A DNA stretch of 64,000 bases, from assembly GCA_030374765.1 (NCBI GenBank), contig JARGXX010000016.1:496001-560000 (forward strand), given 5' to 3'. The position numbers and the translations under genes are program-made. This stretch comes from Agarophyton chilense. Lineage: Eukaryota; Rhodophyta; Florideophyceae; Gracilariales; Gracilariaceae. Below are positions 10,546 to 19,026 of this stretch, one piece after another; position 1 is the stretch's first letter, and each line of letters begins with the position of its first letter. The notes beneath the pieces are model-generated. The model saw only the letters and a list, made by a program, of their open reading frames with translations, had not been told where the DNA came from and ran no database searches.

Positions 10546-11364
10546 TCAAAACCAGACGATTAAGGCGTGAGCTTCTTTCTTAACTGCTGTGATAAGGATA
10601 GATGGTACCAATTTGGGGGTTATGACGATTAGATCACCATCTCGCAAGAACCATGCAAAGTCATAGGCGCGTTTGTTGCGTACAGTGATACCGCAATCAG
10701 CGTTGGTGTTCTCTTGAAGGCAAAGAACAGCAGCACCCCAGAAGGGAAATCTATCTTTCTGAGGAGAAATATGACTGGTCTCCTTCGGACTAATGTGCGT
10801 GATAGTAATACGTATTGGGTGGTCATTTTCCGTGGTCTTATCAAACCAAGCACCCAAAGCAACAGACTCCCCAACGGACCAAGGGCCCTTGTCCAGACTT
10901 GGGCGATTCTCCCGATCAAACGTGTGAACGACATTTTGCAAGGCATCATATGCAATTTCGGCCACTTCTTTCACTCCTGGCAGGTATGGTCTGGAACAAA
11001 TCTTGTACTTGTTTTCCGCTGCGCGCGCAAACAAATCCCTTGCATCTTTGGGCATCGAGTAAGAACCGCTCGTGTTCGGCAAGAGAGCGCTTGTCTCCTG
11101 CAACAACAAGTGCTGCAAGTTTTGGTTAATTGCAGCTCTGAATACAACTGGAGAGAAATTGGCAGGATTGAATCCAAGATACCGAGAGTTATTAATAAAC
11201 GAAATAGCTTGAGTAGGTGTTCTTGCCGATCCTTTTATAATCTCTTCGATGACATTTCTTTGAATTTTCTTGACGCGGCATTTCTTTCGCCATCGTTTGA
11301 CCTCCTCGTGGCGCAATCGAATCTTCTGGGTCAGAGAAAGTCGCGTGAGCTTTCCTCCAACCAT
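10546..11364 (-). CDS. Hypothetical protein (272 aa)
   Basis: An ATG-initiated frame of 272 codons that I do not recognise. The N-terminus is strongly basic (MVGGKLTRLSLTQKIRLRHE followed by several Lys/Arg), as in a nucleic-acid-binding or organelle-targeted tail. The middle (about 45-140) looks helical, and the C-terminal third contains beta-rich stretches such as IRITITHIS and DGDLIVITPKLV. No membrane helix or catalytic motif is evident. It ends about 1.6 kb from aspartate kinase and begins about 380 bases from a Tc1 transposon. Composition is ordinary and the frame is clearly longer than chance frames nearby, so I take it as a lineage-specific gene, though a remnant of a larger gene is possible. 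Confidence 0.5.
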   Translation of the reverse strand: MVGGKLTRLSLTQKIRLRHEEVKRWRKKCRVKKIQRNVIEEIIKGSARTPTQAISFINNSRYLGFNPANFSPVVFRAAINQNLQHLLLQETSALLPNTSGSYSMPKDARDLFARAAENKYKICSRPYLPGVKEVAEIAYDALQNVVHTFDRENRPSLDKGPWSVGESVALGAWFDKTTENDHPIRITITHISPKETSHISPQKDRFPFWGAAVLCLQENTNADCGITVRNKRAYDFAWFLRDGDLIVITPKLVPSILITAVKKEAHALIVWF

Positions 11365-11741
11365 CTAGTTGGTGAACGAAGAATGGAGCGAGGAATTCAC
11401 TGCGGTTGTTGTAATTTTGCGTAGATGTCACGATTTCAAGACAGACAGTTCAGCACACGTTGGCACGACTTAGCAATGCCAAGGACACAGAGCCACAGAG
11501 CGGGCATTGAGAAAGTGGGACAGACCTGCGCTCACGAATTTCATAGTTCAGTTTAAAGCAACAAGGGACGGCCGCACAATTGGCCGCACAATTGGCATGT
11601 CCAAATTGAAGGCTTCTACAGTAAGGATACACACAGCCTGTACATGTACACCTATCTATGGATACTTTTGTACAAAACACAGCTTCAAAAAATATTGTGC
11701 AACTATTCTATCAAGCGCGGCTGCGCAAAGTTCACGTCATG
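11365..11741. other. Intergenic region left of the Tc1 transposon
   Basis: Contains no recognisable gene. GGCCGCACAATT is directly repeated at about 11569-11592. The right edge is the TA target dinucleotide of the transposon. Confidence 0.35.
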
Positions 11742-11743
11742 TA

Positions 11744-13043
11744 CAGTGCGTTTCAAAAACATATCCCTTTACAAAAACTGCGCCAAAAAGGCATTTCACG
11801 TACTGTAGAGCACATTTCACAACAAATAAAAACCACTAAGTCAATAACACTGTTTCAAAAGTATATCCTTTATACAATCATTCGCTCAATTATGGCTCGT
11901 GGCGCACCTCTCACACGCTCTGAACAGCTGGAAATCATGGAATTAGTAGGTCAGGGTATGATTCCAGCAGATATAGCCCGAAAACTCAAGCGCAGCCCAA
12001 AAACAATCAGCAGCTTCATCAAAAACCCCGCTGCATACGGAACAAAGCGTTCAACCGGCCGTCCAACGGCACTATCCCCGGCCGATAAGCGTGGAATCAA
12101 GCTAGAACTATGCCGCAACACTTCATCTTGCGGGAAAATTGTCAAAAATCTAAATTTGCCTCTATCACGATCTACAATATGGCGTGAAGTCAACCGTCAA
12201 AATTTGTTCAAGTACACAAAAATGAGGAAAACTTTTTTTTTAAAAGATAATCACAAGAAAAATCGAGTTGAATGGTGTGCTCAAAAGGCTTATTGGAAAA
12301 CGGAATGGAATAATGTTATCTTTTCCGACGAAAAAAAGTTTAACCTTGATGGTCCAGATTGCTATAAATTTTATTGGCATGATCTACGAAAAGAAAAGAA
12401 GGAATTTGTGACTAGGCATTCAGGAGGCGCATCAGTAATGGTTTGGGCTGGAATCTCCACGAAAGGAGCAACTGATATGGCTTTTGTTGAAACTACAATG
12501 AACTCTGAGAAGTATGCTGAGGTTCTAGAAAACTATCTTTTACCTTTTTCATACTGTATGCACGGAGAAGAATTCATTTTCCAGCAAGATAATGCACCTG
12601 TGCATAAGTCTAATTCTATGAAACAGTGGTTCAATAGTCTAAATATGTCGGTTATGGAATGGCCTGCGCGCTCTCCTGACCTCAACCCTATCGAAAACAT
12701 TTGGGGAATGTTGGCCCGAATGGTTTATGGGCAAGGAAGGCAGTTTGATACAGTTTTTGATTTGAAAAATTGTATCAAAGATTGCTGGGAAAAGATTGAC
12801 TGTAATGCTATCAATCCTTTTATAGAATCAATGCCAAAGCGTTGTATAAGTGTTATACAGGCTAGAGGAGCAAAAATAAACTACTGAACTCGCGTTAGAA
12901 TAAAAAGGATGCAATAAAGGTTATGATTTTGAAACAGTTTTTTTACTTGAAAATTTTTTCACACTGATTTTGTTAGTTGTACTGTAGCCAAAACGTCGAT
13001 TTTTGGAAAATTTGCGCGAGGGATATGATTTTGAAACAGACTT
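11744..13043 (+). mobile_element. Tc1-like DNA transposon, apparently intact (1.30 kb)
   Basis: The element is bounded by TA at 11742-11743 and 13044-13045, the target duplication of the Tc1/mariner superfamily. The left end reads CAGTGCGTTTCAAAAACATA and the right end, inverted, AAGTCTGTTTCAAAATCATA. Each end carries two copies of the GTTTCAAAA-n-ATATCC motif. The outer copies are at 11750-11767 and 13020-13037, the inner copies at 11852-11868 and 12919-12935. That is an IR/DR layout. It contains one open transposase frame. A second copy in opposite orientation lies at 31117-32417, with the same ends and almost the same length (1301 bp). Confidence 0.93.
11892..12887 (+). CDS. Tc1-family transposase (DD34E)
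   Basis: The transposase cuts and pastes the element at its inverted ends. The frame is open from 11658, but the true start is most likely the ATG at 11892 (MARGAPLTRSEQLEIMELVG), giving 331 residues, the usual Tc1 length. The N-terminus is a paired helix-turn-helix region: LTRSEQLEIMEL, then IPADIARKLKRSPKTI, then RSTGRPTALSPADKR. The catalytic residues are Asp in FSDEKKFN, Asp in FQQDNAPVH and Glu in SPDLNPIENIWG, with 34 residues between the second Asp and the Glu. No stop or frameshift is visible, so it could be active. The 331-residue frame fills most of the 1.3-kb element. Confidence 0.95.
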   Translation: MARGAPLTRSEQLEIMELVGQGMIPADIARKLKRSPKTISSFIKNPAAYGTKRSTGRPTALSPADKRGIKLELCRNTSSCGKIVKNLNLPLSRSTIWREVNRQNLFKYTKMRKTFFLKDNHKKNRVEWCAQKAYWKTEWNNVIFSDEKKFNLDGPDCYKFYWHDLRKEKKEFVTRHSGGASVMVWAGISTKGATDMAFVETTMNSEKYAEVLENYLLPFSYCMHGEEFIFQQDNAPVHKSNSMKQWFNSLNMSVMEWPARSPDLNPIENIWGMLARMVYGQGRQFDTVFDLKNCIKDCWEKIDCNAINPFIESMPKRCISVIQARGAKINY

Positions 13044-13045
13044 TA

Positions 13046-13443
13046 TGATCACAAAGGTAAAACTGTACGGCAGTAGTGTTACGGCCAGTAGCAAACCACC
13101 CATCTTGCCATGCTCCTTTTACATTTTCTTCCTTTCCAAACAGTTCCATCAGGGTTCATGTACTTTAGGTTGCGTAGATGTAATGATCAATACTGGACTT
13201 ACCCTTCGCACCACGCTGCAGTGCTTCTTTAACTGCTAATCCAAGATAAACCTCTCGCCGTCTTCTCGCTGAAATGAGAGGAAAGGTGCATCACGCAGCT
13301 CACCCAATCTCTCCGACCGACGGCGTTTGTCATCGATCCTTTCAGTGTCATCTTCAAAGCCTTTCGAACGCCCTGCTTTGTCACATTCGCTTTCTGGTAA
13401 CCCACATGTAACTTCGGCACTTGCATAGCTTCTTCTTTGGCTT
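13046..13443. other. Intergenic between Tc1 copy and RMND1-like gene
   Basis: About 400 bases without a supported gene. The following reading frame opens at 13444, but its more likely start is at 13489. Confidence 0.35.
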
Positions 13444-13488
13444 ATGCTTTGCATCTTTTTGGTTCAAAGATTACGACCGACTGCTGAA

Positions 13489-14772
13489 ATGAATTCAGCA
13501 TTTGCGTATCCTTTTTTTCCAATCCGTCTTAACCAGGTGCCAAAGACAGCCACTCTCGCCCTCAAACGGCCGAGCAATGTGATTCGAATGAGCCTGTCGG
13601 ACAAAAAGCAGGGGATGCCCTTTTCCTCTCGGAACTCCAAGTCCTCATCACCTTTGCAACCTCCTTCTCAGTCACCCCCCGTTGAATCATTTTCTGGTTC
13701 TAACACTGTATATTTCATGGCGATAGCCAACGAGTTTCGTATGGCATCACTTTTTCGTCGTTTACTAAAATGCAAAGACGAATACGGTGGTATTGAAGTG
13801 AATTCAGTGGGTTCTGTCCTCAGAATAGTCAAATCTGAACCACATCTAGACAGCCTTGCAGAGGCGTTTGTCTTTGCGTATGGATGCATGGTCGCGTGGG
13901 GCACAGCAAAAGATCGGGATGACTTTGTATCTCTCGTTGTTGAGGATGCATTGCATTTGCGTCCCGTACCTGCTACGGACCGCTTGAAATACGTTTATGG
14001 AAGACTTGGAGCGCTTCGTAGAGATATCATCACCCTGAAAACGCACCGTCGAGCTGCTTCATCGAAACATAATTCCGGGGAAGCAACTACAAGCGGGAGT
14101 AATGCTACAAATACCGGCTTCAAGGACAAAGGTTCGAAGACGGAGGCCGATGACATGGATCCGGTTTTGGAGCGTCTCGCAGTTTCATGTGCGCTTGCTC
14201 AGAGTATCAAGCTTGGTGCGTTTGAATCGGCTCTTCAGAGAACAATCGAGAACACCAGGCATCTACCTGAAGAACTTGCTTTGACAGGAAGGATAAACGC
14301 TTCGAGACGAGAAGTATCTCGGTTGATGGGGCAGCTTTTCCTGGCAAGATATCGATATCACCTGAGTGGTGACTTGCTCATGACACCAGTTTTTTTCCGC
14401 GAAAAAGAAAACTATGTGCCAACTTACAACAGAGTAGAACGATACTTGGAGGTTCGGGAACGTGGCGAGGTTTTAAACAGACGTGTGGAAGTTATGCAAG
14501 AGTTGTATAAGTTACTTGGTGATGAATTGGTTCACAAGAACTCCATGGCTTTGGAGCTGGCAATTACCGTTATGATCGCTTTTGAGATTCTCTTGACGCT
14601 AATCACACTCGCAAAAGAAAGCGTGCGGGGCGTATTCTCCGCATGCGCTTTGTTTGCATGCCTCATCGGAACCGGATGGGCGTTGTGGATGCTTTACAGT
14701 CGACGCCGACGTTCTGCTGCTCATAATCGTTCGTCAACTCTGAACTACGGGTTCAGGGAATTGGGGTTGTAA
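13489..14772 (+). CDS. RMND1/RMD1-like (DUF155) membrane protein
   Basis: The 427-residue product belongs to the DUF155 family that includes yeast Rmd1/Rmd8/Sif2-type proteins and human mitochondrial RMND1. Landmarks in order are VYFMAIANEFRMASLFRRLL, then the AFVFAYGCMVAWG segment, then LAVSCALAQSIKLGAFESAL, then YLEVRERGEVLNRRVEVMQE near the C-terminus. All are typical of the family core. Two hydrophobic helices close the protein (LAITVMIAFEILLTLITLA, then ACALFACLIGTGWALWMLY), ending in a basic tail. The N-terminus (MNSAFAYPFFPIRLNQ) is basic and hydroxylated, consistent with an organelle presequence; an earlier ATG at 13444 is possible. RMND1 supports mitochondrial translation in animals, but the function in algae is unproven. 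It converges with the capping enzyme gene, with only 131 bases between the stops. Confidence 0.82.
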   Translation: MNSAFAYPFFPIRLNQVPKTATLALKRPSNVIRMSLSDKKQGMPFSSRNSKSSSPLQPPSQSPPVESFSGSNTVYFMAIANEFRMASLFRRLLKCKDEYGGIEVNSVGSVLRIVKSEPHLDSLAEAFVFAYGCMVAWGTAKDRDDFVSLVVEDALHLRPVPATDRLKYVYGRLGALRRDIITLKTHRRAASSKHNSGEATTSGSNATNTGFKDKGSKTEADDMDPVLERLAVSCALAQSIKLGAFESALQRTIENTRHLPEELALTGRINASRREVSRLMGQLFLARYRYHLSGDLLMTPVFFREKENYVPTYNRVERYLEVRERGEVLNRRVEVMQELYKLLGDELVHKNSMALELAITVMIAFEILLTLITLAKESVRGVFSACALFACLIGTGWALWMLYSRRRRSAAHNRSSTLNYGFRELGL

Positions 14773-14903
14773 ACGGTTTTATTTCCTCCGATTCTGTTCG
14801 ATGTATCCTTAGATATTTTGACATAGTTTATAATTCTGTACATGGGATTACATGAATGTTTGATGTAACGCATACAAAAGGAATGATCTTATTTTGACGG
14901 ACG

Positions 14904-15971
14904 TCATTGCTCCTCTCGCAAAATGCGAACGGTGTTGACTAAACAAGTGGCGATGTCAAGCAGCTTTGAAGTTTTATCGCCCCGTTTATGCTTAGTAACT
15001 TCTTCGAAAAGGTTTGCGCTAGGATCGATTTCCACCTCAACTTCAAAAGTTTGTTGGCCTTCGTCTTGATTGTTCATAGATTTCAGTGTCACAGAAGCAA
15101 TGTCAACACTTAAATATTCGTACTTATAAGAGATTCTATCTTTGACACGTTGTCTTAGCGGGTTTGTATTCGGTGGTATGTTCGCGTCTTGTTCAAGACT
15201 CGCTGAGTATCGCATGTCCAAAACATGCATGGGACATAGGAAATTAATGTCAGCGAGACGAGTCTTTGATTGAACCCGAATGGTTTGGTAATACTCAGAT
15301 CCGTCTGGACTGGATCGAAGCTCTTTAGTTTCCCGTATTCTCCCCGGCCAGTAAACATCCAGATGTTGGAGGCGGTTGTATTGAACTTTGTTGTTTGAAT
15401 CCTGTTGTGTTGCTTCCACTCTCTTGTTAAGTGCTTGGTTAAGCATGGAAAAAACCTTGTCTCCTACATTACTTTCAAACCGAGCTTCATTATTTGTTTC
15501 CGGGCTTATCGAAGTCTCGCACTTGACCGGTAGGACATCCTTGACACGTTTTCCGGTTTCCTTGGCGAGAAGGAGACCAAGCTTGACTTCAATCTCAACA
15601 TTTTGGCTTGTGACATACTGGAGAATGAAGTCGATAACATGAAGAATGCGATCATCAACGACAGGAGGGACGCCCATAATTGTTAGAGGCTGTGCGCTCA
15701 CAATCTTTTCAACGTATCTGATGGTCTCTCGTTTCTCCGAATGCTCTGTTGCGGACTTTGTTTTCGGCGCGGGCGGAGGTGCGGACCTGATATGAGTTTG
15801 GTCTGCTGGAGGGATACCGTTTGGGCGCTTTCGCTTGCGGGACTCGGTGATGCCCCACTCTAGGGGGGAAAGCTGGGCGTTGCAAATTGGCGGTCTACGC
15901 ACGGATACCAGCCTGTGTGCGGGGGCATTTTCGGCATTATCAGCGTTGGAACCGAACGGGTCGTATACCAT
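14904..15971 (-). CDS. mRNA-capping RNA 5'-triphosphatase, Cet1-like tunnel-metalloenzyme type
   Basis: This enzyme removes the gamma-phosphate of nascent mRNA, the first step of cap formation. The 355-residue protein starts at ATG 15971. Residues 1-85 are basic and Pro-rich, probably disordered, with a possible nuclear signal (ESRKRKRPNG). The catalytic domain carries the two acidic strands that define the triphosphate-tunnel metalloenzyme fold: VEIEVKLG at about 125-132 (Glu126 and Glu128) and FEVEVEID at about 309-316. Between them is a basic strand segment (RVKDRISYKYEYL). Plants and animals use an unrelated cysteine-phosphatase enzyme fused to guanylyltransferase; this is the stand-alone fungal/protist type. 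The gene is divergent from the ceramide synthase, with 461 bases between starts, so the two may share a promoter region. Confidence 0.85.
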   Translation of the reverse strand: MVYDPFGSNADNAENAPAHRLVSVRRPPICNAQLSPLEWGITESRKRKRPNGIPPADQTHIRSAPPPAPKTKSATEHSEKRETIRYVEKIVSAQPLTIMGVPPVVDDRILHVIDFILQYVTSQNVEIEVKLGLLLAKETGKRVKDVLPVKCETSISPETNNEARFESNVGDKVFSMLNQALNKRVEATQQDSNNKVQYNRLQHLDVYWPGRIRETKELRSSPDGSEYYQTIRVQSKTRLADINFLCPMHVLDMRYSASLEQDANIPPNTNPLRQRVKDRISYKYEYLSVDIASVTLKSMNNQDEGQQTFEVEVEIDPSANLFEEVTKHKRGDKTSKLLDIATCLVNTVRILREEQ

Positions 15972-16432
15972 GGCGGGAAGAACAGGTTAAGGAAGACGTA
16001 TAGAAGAAAGGCGAGACGAAAAATTTGACAGATTGTTGATGAAGGGCGGAGCTGACTCGTGGCCGGAAGCATGTGACGTGGTGGACACTGCGGCGGGTGA
16101 GCAAATGTTTGCCAAAGCAAATAGATAGCCTTTTGTACATGGACTAGCTGTGGATATGGGGCTCCTTTTTTGCGCTGCTCACGGCGCGTGGCCCACTCGA
16201 GTGTTGACGTCACCACAGTGAATAAACGCTGCCGAGCATCTCCACCTTCGACTTCCGCATGGCCCTGGGCAGCTGTATCCCTTCCCCCACGCCAACCACC
16301 GCCAATATAAACCTCTGCTCGCCCTCTTCGTCACTTTCTACTTCTCCCTTCATCCCCCCCACCTCCCATCTCCCCCACCATCCTCGCGGCACCACCGCAC
16401 GACTGCCACAACGATCCGTCTAAAGAGTCAAA
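15972..16432. other. Divergent promoter region
   Basis: The 461-base interval separates the starts of the RNA triphosphatase (minus) and ceramide synthase (plus). It must contain both promoters. A pyrimidine-rich stretch precedes the ceramide synthase ATG. Confidence 0.5.
16306..16311 (+). promoter_or_regulatory. Candidate TATA box of ceramide synthase gene
   Basis: TATAAA occurs 122 bases upstream of the ATG at 16433, at a plausible distance for a core promoter with a short leader. Support is from sequence only. Confidence 0.35.
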
Positions 16433-17461
16433 ATGGGCTTCTTCAGCGAGGATCAATGCTGTCGAACTGGCGGTTTAATGCGTCTTCCCTTCTTTCTGAA
16501 AGATTTTGTGGACACTGTCCGACAACAGCAAATCTATCGCACCTCGGAAAATCCCTCCCTGCTCAACCCCCACCGCTCCCTTGACGATTTGTACTCCACT
16601 GCATTGCTTGCCATCGTGTTTCTAGCTCTGCGACTCTTGTTGGATAAGTCCCTCTTTGCTCTCATTTTTCGTTCCTTTCATCCAAAGATACAGCGAAAGC
16701 TTTCAGAGAATTTTTTCTATTCTGTCTACTATGTTTTTGCGTTTTCGTTCTTCTGGTTCTATGTCAAGCCTTCCATGCACTTGCAGGTGAATCTTTTGTC
16801 CAACCAATCTCATGTGGTCAAGCACTTTCTACATCCGTTTCCGCCGCCTATGGCCTCCAATGAGCACCAGTACTACAATCAAGCGGGTGCATTCTATGTT
16901 GCTGCCAGCGTCTTTTTAGTGTTCTTCGATTCTAGACGCGCCGATTTCGCAGAACTCTGTCTTCATCACTTTGTAACACTTGGAATGGTCATCGTCAGTT
17001 ATTTGTACAGCTATGTGCGTGTGGGAATTGTCATTTTGGCGCTACATGACGTGGGAGACATATTTTTGTACTCGGCAAAGTTCCTGCACTATTTGGGGCT
17101 TTCTGGTCTTGATACAGCCGTTTTTTCTGTGTTTGCCGTTACGTTCTACGTTACGAGGCTTTTGCTGTTTTCGCGACTTGTTCATATGATCTGCGTTGAA
17201 ACTTTGCAAACCGTCGTGGCGGATGCTTCGTTTAACAGTTGGGCTATGTACATTGATACGTACATTCTGCATTATGTATTCTTTGTGGTCTTTGCGGGAA
17301 CCTTGTTGCTGTTACATTGCTTTTGGTTCACGTTGATTTTGAAGATGATTCATCGCGAACTGTTTCAGGGCAAGAAGATTTCCGACCAAGGAGATATTCG
17401 AAGCGATGGAGAAGGCGATGAACCCATGACACAATTTGAGAACGATGACGATGATAATTAA
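16433..17461 (+). CDS. Ceramide synthase (LAG1 / TLC domain)
   Basis: This is a multi-pass ER membrane enzyme that N-acylates sphingoid bases with fatty acyl-CoA to form (dihydro)ceramide. The 342-residue protein has about six to eight hydrophobic segments. The Lag1 signature is clear: RRADFAELCLHHFVTLGMV, with the paired histidines at 178-179 that are essential in the family, and downstream LALHDVGDIFLYSAKFLHY with His205, Asp206 and Asp209. The C-terminus is a short, very acidic cytosolic tail (DGEGDEP, ending DDDDN), like the regulatory acidic tails of yeast and animal ceramide synthases that are phosphorylated or bind partners. ATG 16433 gives the expected family length. No intron is seen. 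Confidence 0.92.
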   Translation: MGFFSEDQCCRTGGLMRLPFFLKDFVDTVRQQQIYRTSENPSLLNPHRSLDDLYSTALLAIVFLALRLLLDKSLFALIFRSFHPKIQRKLSENFFYSVYYVFAFSFFWFYVKPSMHLQVNLLSNQSHVVKHFLHPFPPPMASNEHQYYNQAGAFYVAASVFLVFFDSRRADFAELCLHHFVTLGMVIVSYLYSYVRVGIVILALHDVGDIFLYSAKFLHYLGLSGLDTAVFSVFAVTFYVTRLLLFSRLVHMICVETLQTVVADASFNSWAMYIDTYILHYVFFVVFAGTLLLLHCFWFTLILKMIHRELFQGKKISDQGDIRSDGEGDEPMTQFENDDDDN

Positions 17462-18081
17462 ATGCTTTCGTTGCACCCAGCTGTGTAAAGATTTCCGGAC
17501 ACAGACTGGTGGGTGCTTGACGTGTATCATACCATACATACGGAGAAAACCCAGAACTGGCTTTGAGCAGTTCTTCTGGACACACAGATATTTCATAGAA
17601 AACAGCACGGCCCCCAGCTGGTGGCACCCGGTTTCCTAGCAATTTTGGTGGGCACCCGTTGAAATTGAAATAAATTTGAGGTGAGAGCTGCTCTTCGACT
17701 TAAAAAAAAAATCCGGGAAACCGGGCTTTTATATTGTGAACCCTTTCGCGCTACTCTACCTTCTTGTGTAGCAGAGGTGACAACAAAAAGGGTCGTCTTC
17801 TTATGCAGCACTGCCCACAGCGCCAAAACGCGTCTTCCTTCCCTCGCTGGTGACGGTGGTACTTGTGAGTATTCGACCGTAGTGCTCGTTAACTCGTTTT
17901 AGCGCGATTCGCGACCTCATCCCAGACAGCATTTGCCCTCGTTGCGGAGTTCATCTTAAATTTGAATTACATCGCAGCAGCACGGGGGGCCGAAAGTTGT
18001 CAGACGACTTTTTTGTCCACACTGCGGTCACAACTTCATTTGCGACGCTGGCTAAGTAACACTTCCGTTCGCACATTCAGA
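17462..18081. other. Intergenic between ceramide synthase and SUMO-like gene
   Basis: No gene is recognised in about 600 bases. The frame of the next gene is open back to 17962, but only from a TTG codon. Confidence 0.4.
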
Positions 18082-18810
18082 ATGCTCGACGACCCAGATT
18101 CCGACACGGAGCTATTATGCCATAGTGGCGGTTCGAAGATCGTATCGTATTACGACCGACTTACAAACAACGCAAACATCGACGATAACTTCGATGACGA
18201 CGAAGACGATAACTTCGATGTCTTGGCTTTCGCTTCTAAACCCCCCAAAAAGCGTCCGAGAGGGCGTACGCCAAAAAAGGGATCTCAACCCCCCCACAAA
18301 AAACTTGCAACTGAGGATAAGACGGTGTTCGAAATTTCAGACGACGACGAAGTAGTTGTCGTCGCCACCAGCGAAAAACTCGATAAAGAGGATATAGAAG
18401 CAAAGCTTGCTGCACAGAGGGCCAGAAATTTGCTTGCGGAATCCACCAAGGACAACTCAGATATGGATGAAGCGATACGCGTACAAGAAGAAGCGCGTCT
18501 CGAGAGAGAGGCTGCGGTCAAGCGGAAGCAAGATGCTGAACGAACGGCTCTGGAGAAGCGGCAACGTAGTAAGCCCGAGGGGATTATTTTCAAGGCCCGT
18601 CACGGCAACCAGATCAAGAAGGTCAGAATGCGAACCACCGATCCGCTACGTAAGCTTTTGCCTAGATTCTGCACTGACTTTGGCCTTGACCTCAAAAAGG
18701 TCTACATGGAATTTGATGGGGAGGAAGTGGGTCCAGAGGAAACGCCAGAAAGTATAGAACTCGAGCAGGATATGATTGTTGACCTGTATGTTCGAGGATC
18801 CAGGAGATAG
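18082..18810 (+). CDS. Rad60/ESC2/NIP45-type SUMO-like domain protein
   Basis: The frame is open from 17962 (TTG), but the first ATG at 18082 (MLDDPDSDTELL) gives 242 residues. The order is: an acidic N-terminus with DNFDDDEDDN-like clusters, a basic nuclear-localisation-like stretch (KKRPRGRTPKKG), a hydrophobic-acidic SUMO-interaction-like motif (VFEISDDDEVVVV), a charged helix or coiled coil (EEARLEREAAVKRKQDAERT) and a C-terminal ubiquitin-fold domain (about 167-242, IIFKARHGNQIKKVRMR to DMIVDLYVRGSRR). The fold shows the MEFDGEEVGPEETPESIELE pattern of Rad60-SLD domains. The chain ends RGSRR, lacking the diglycine of conjugatable SUMO. The family guards genome stability by bridging SUMO ligases and the SMC5/6 complex. 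Classical members have two SUMO-like domains; only one is obvious here. Confidence 0.75.
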   Translation: MLDDPDSDTELLCHSGGSKIVSYYDRLTNNANIDDNFDDDEDDNFDVLAFASKPPKKRPRGRTPKKGSQPPHKKLATEDKTVFEISDDDEVVVVATSEKLDKEDIEAKLAAQRARNLLAESTKDNSDMDEAIRVQEEARLEREAAVKRKQDAERTALEKRQRSKPEGIIFKARHGNQIKKVRMRTTDPLRKLLPRFCTDFGLDLKKVYMEFDGEEVGPEETPESIELEQDMIVDLYVRGSRR

Positions 18811-19026
18811 ATGAAAGCCTATTCATCTTTTATAAATTCTGTCGCGCGGCCTGCGAAATCGTGATCCCGGAAAAACTGGCGAGCGATATTTGCTTATTCA
18901 ACTTGTATAGAATCTGGGTATGCACATTCTTGCTGAGCTCCACCTTGTTTATTCTTCGCTTTGCAACGATTGTTAGGAGTTTAGTAAATGACATATTTTT
19001 CGTTTCCTTGTCGGAGTCAGGACATC

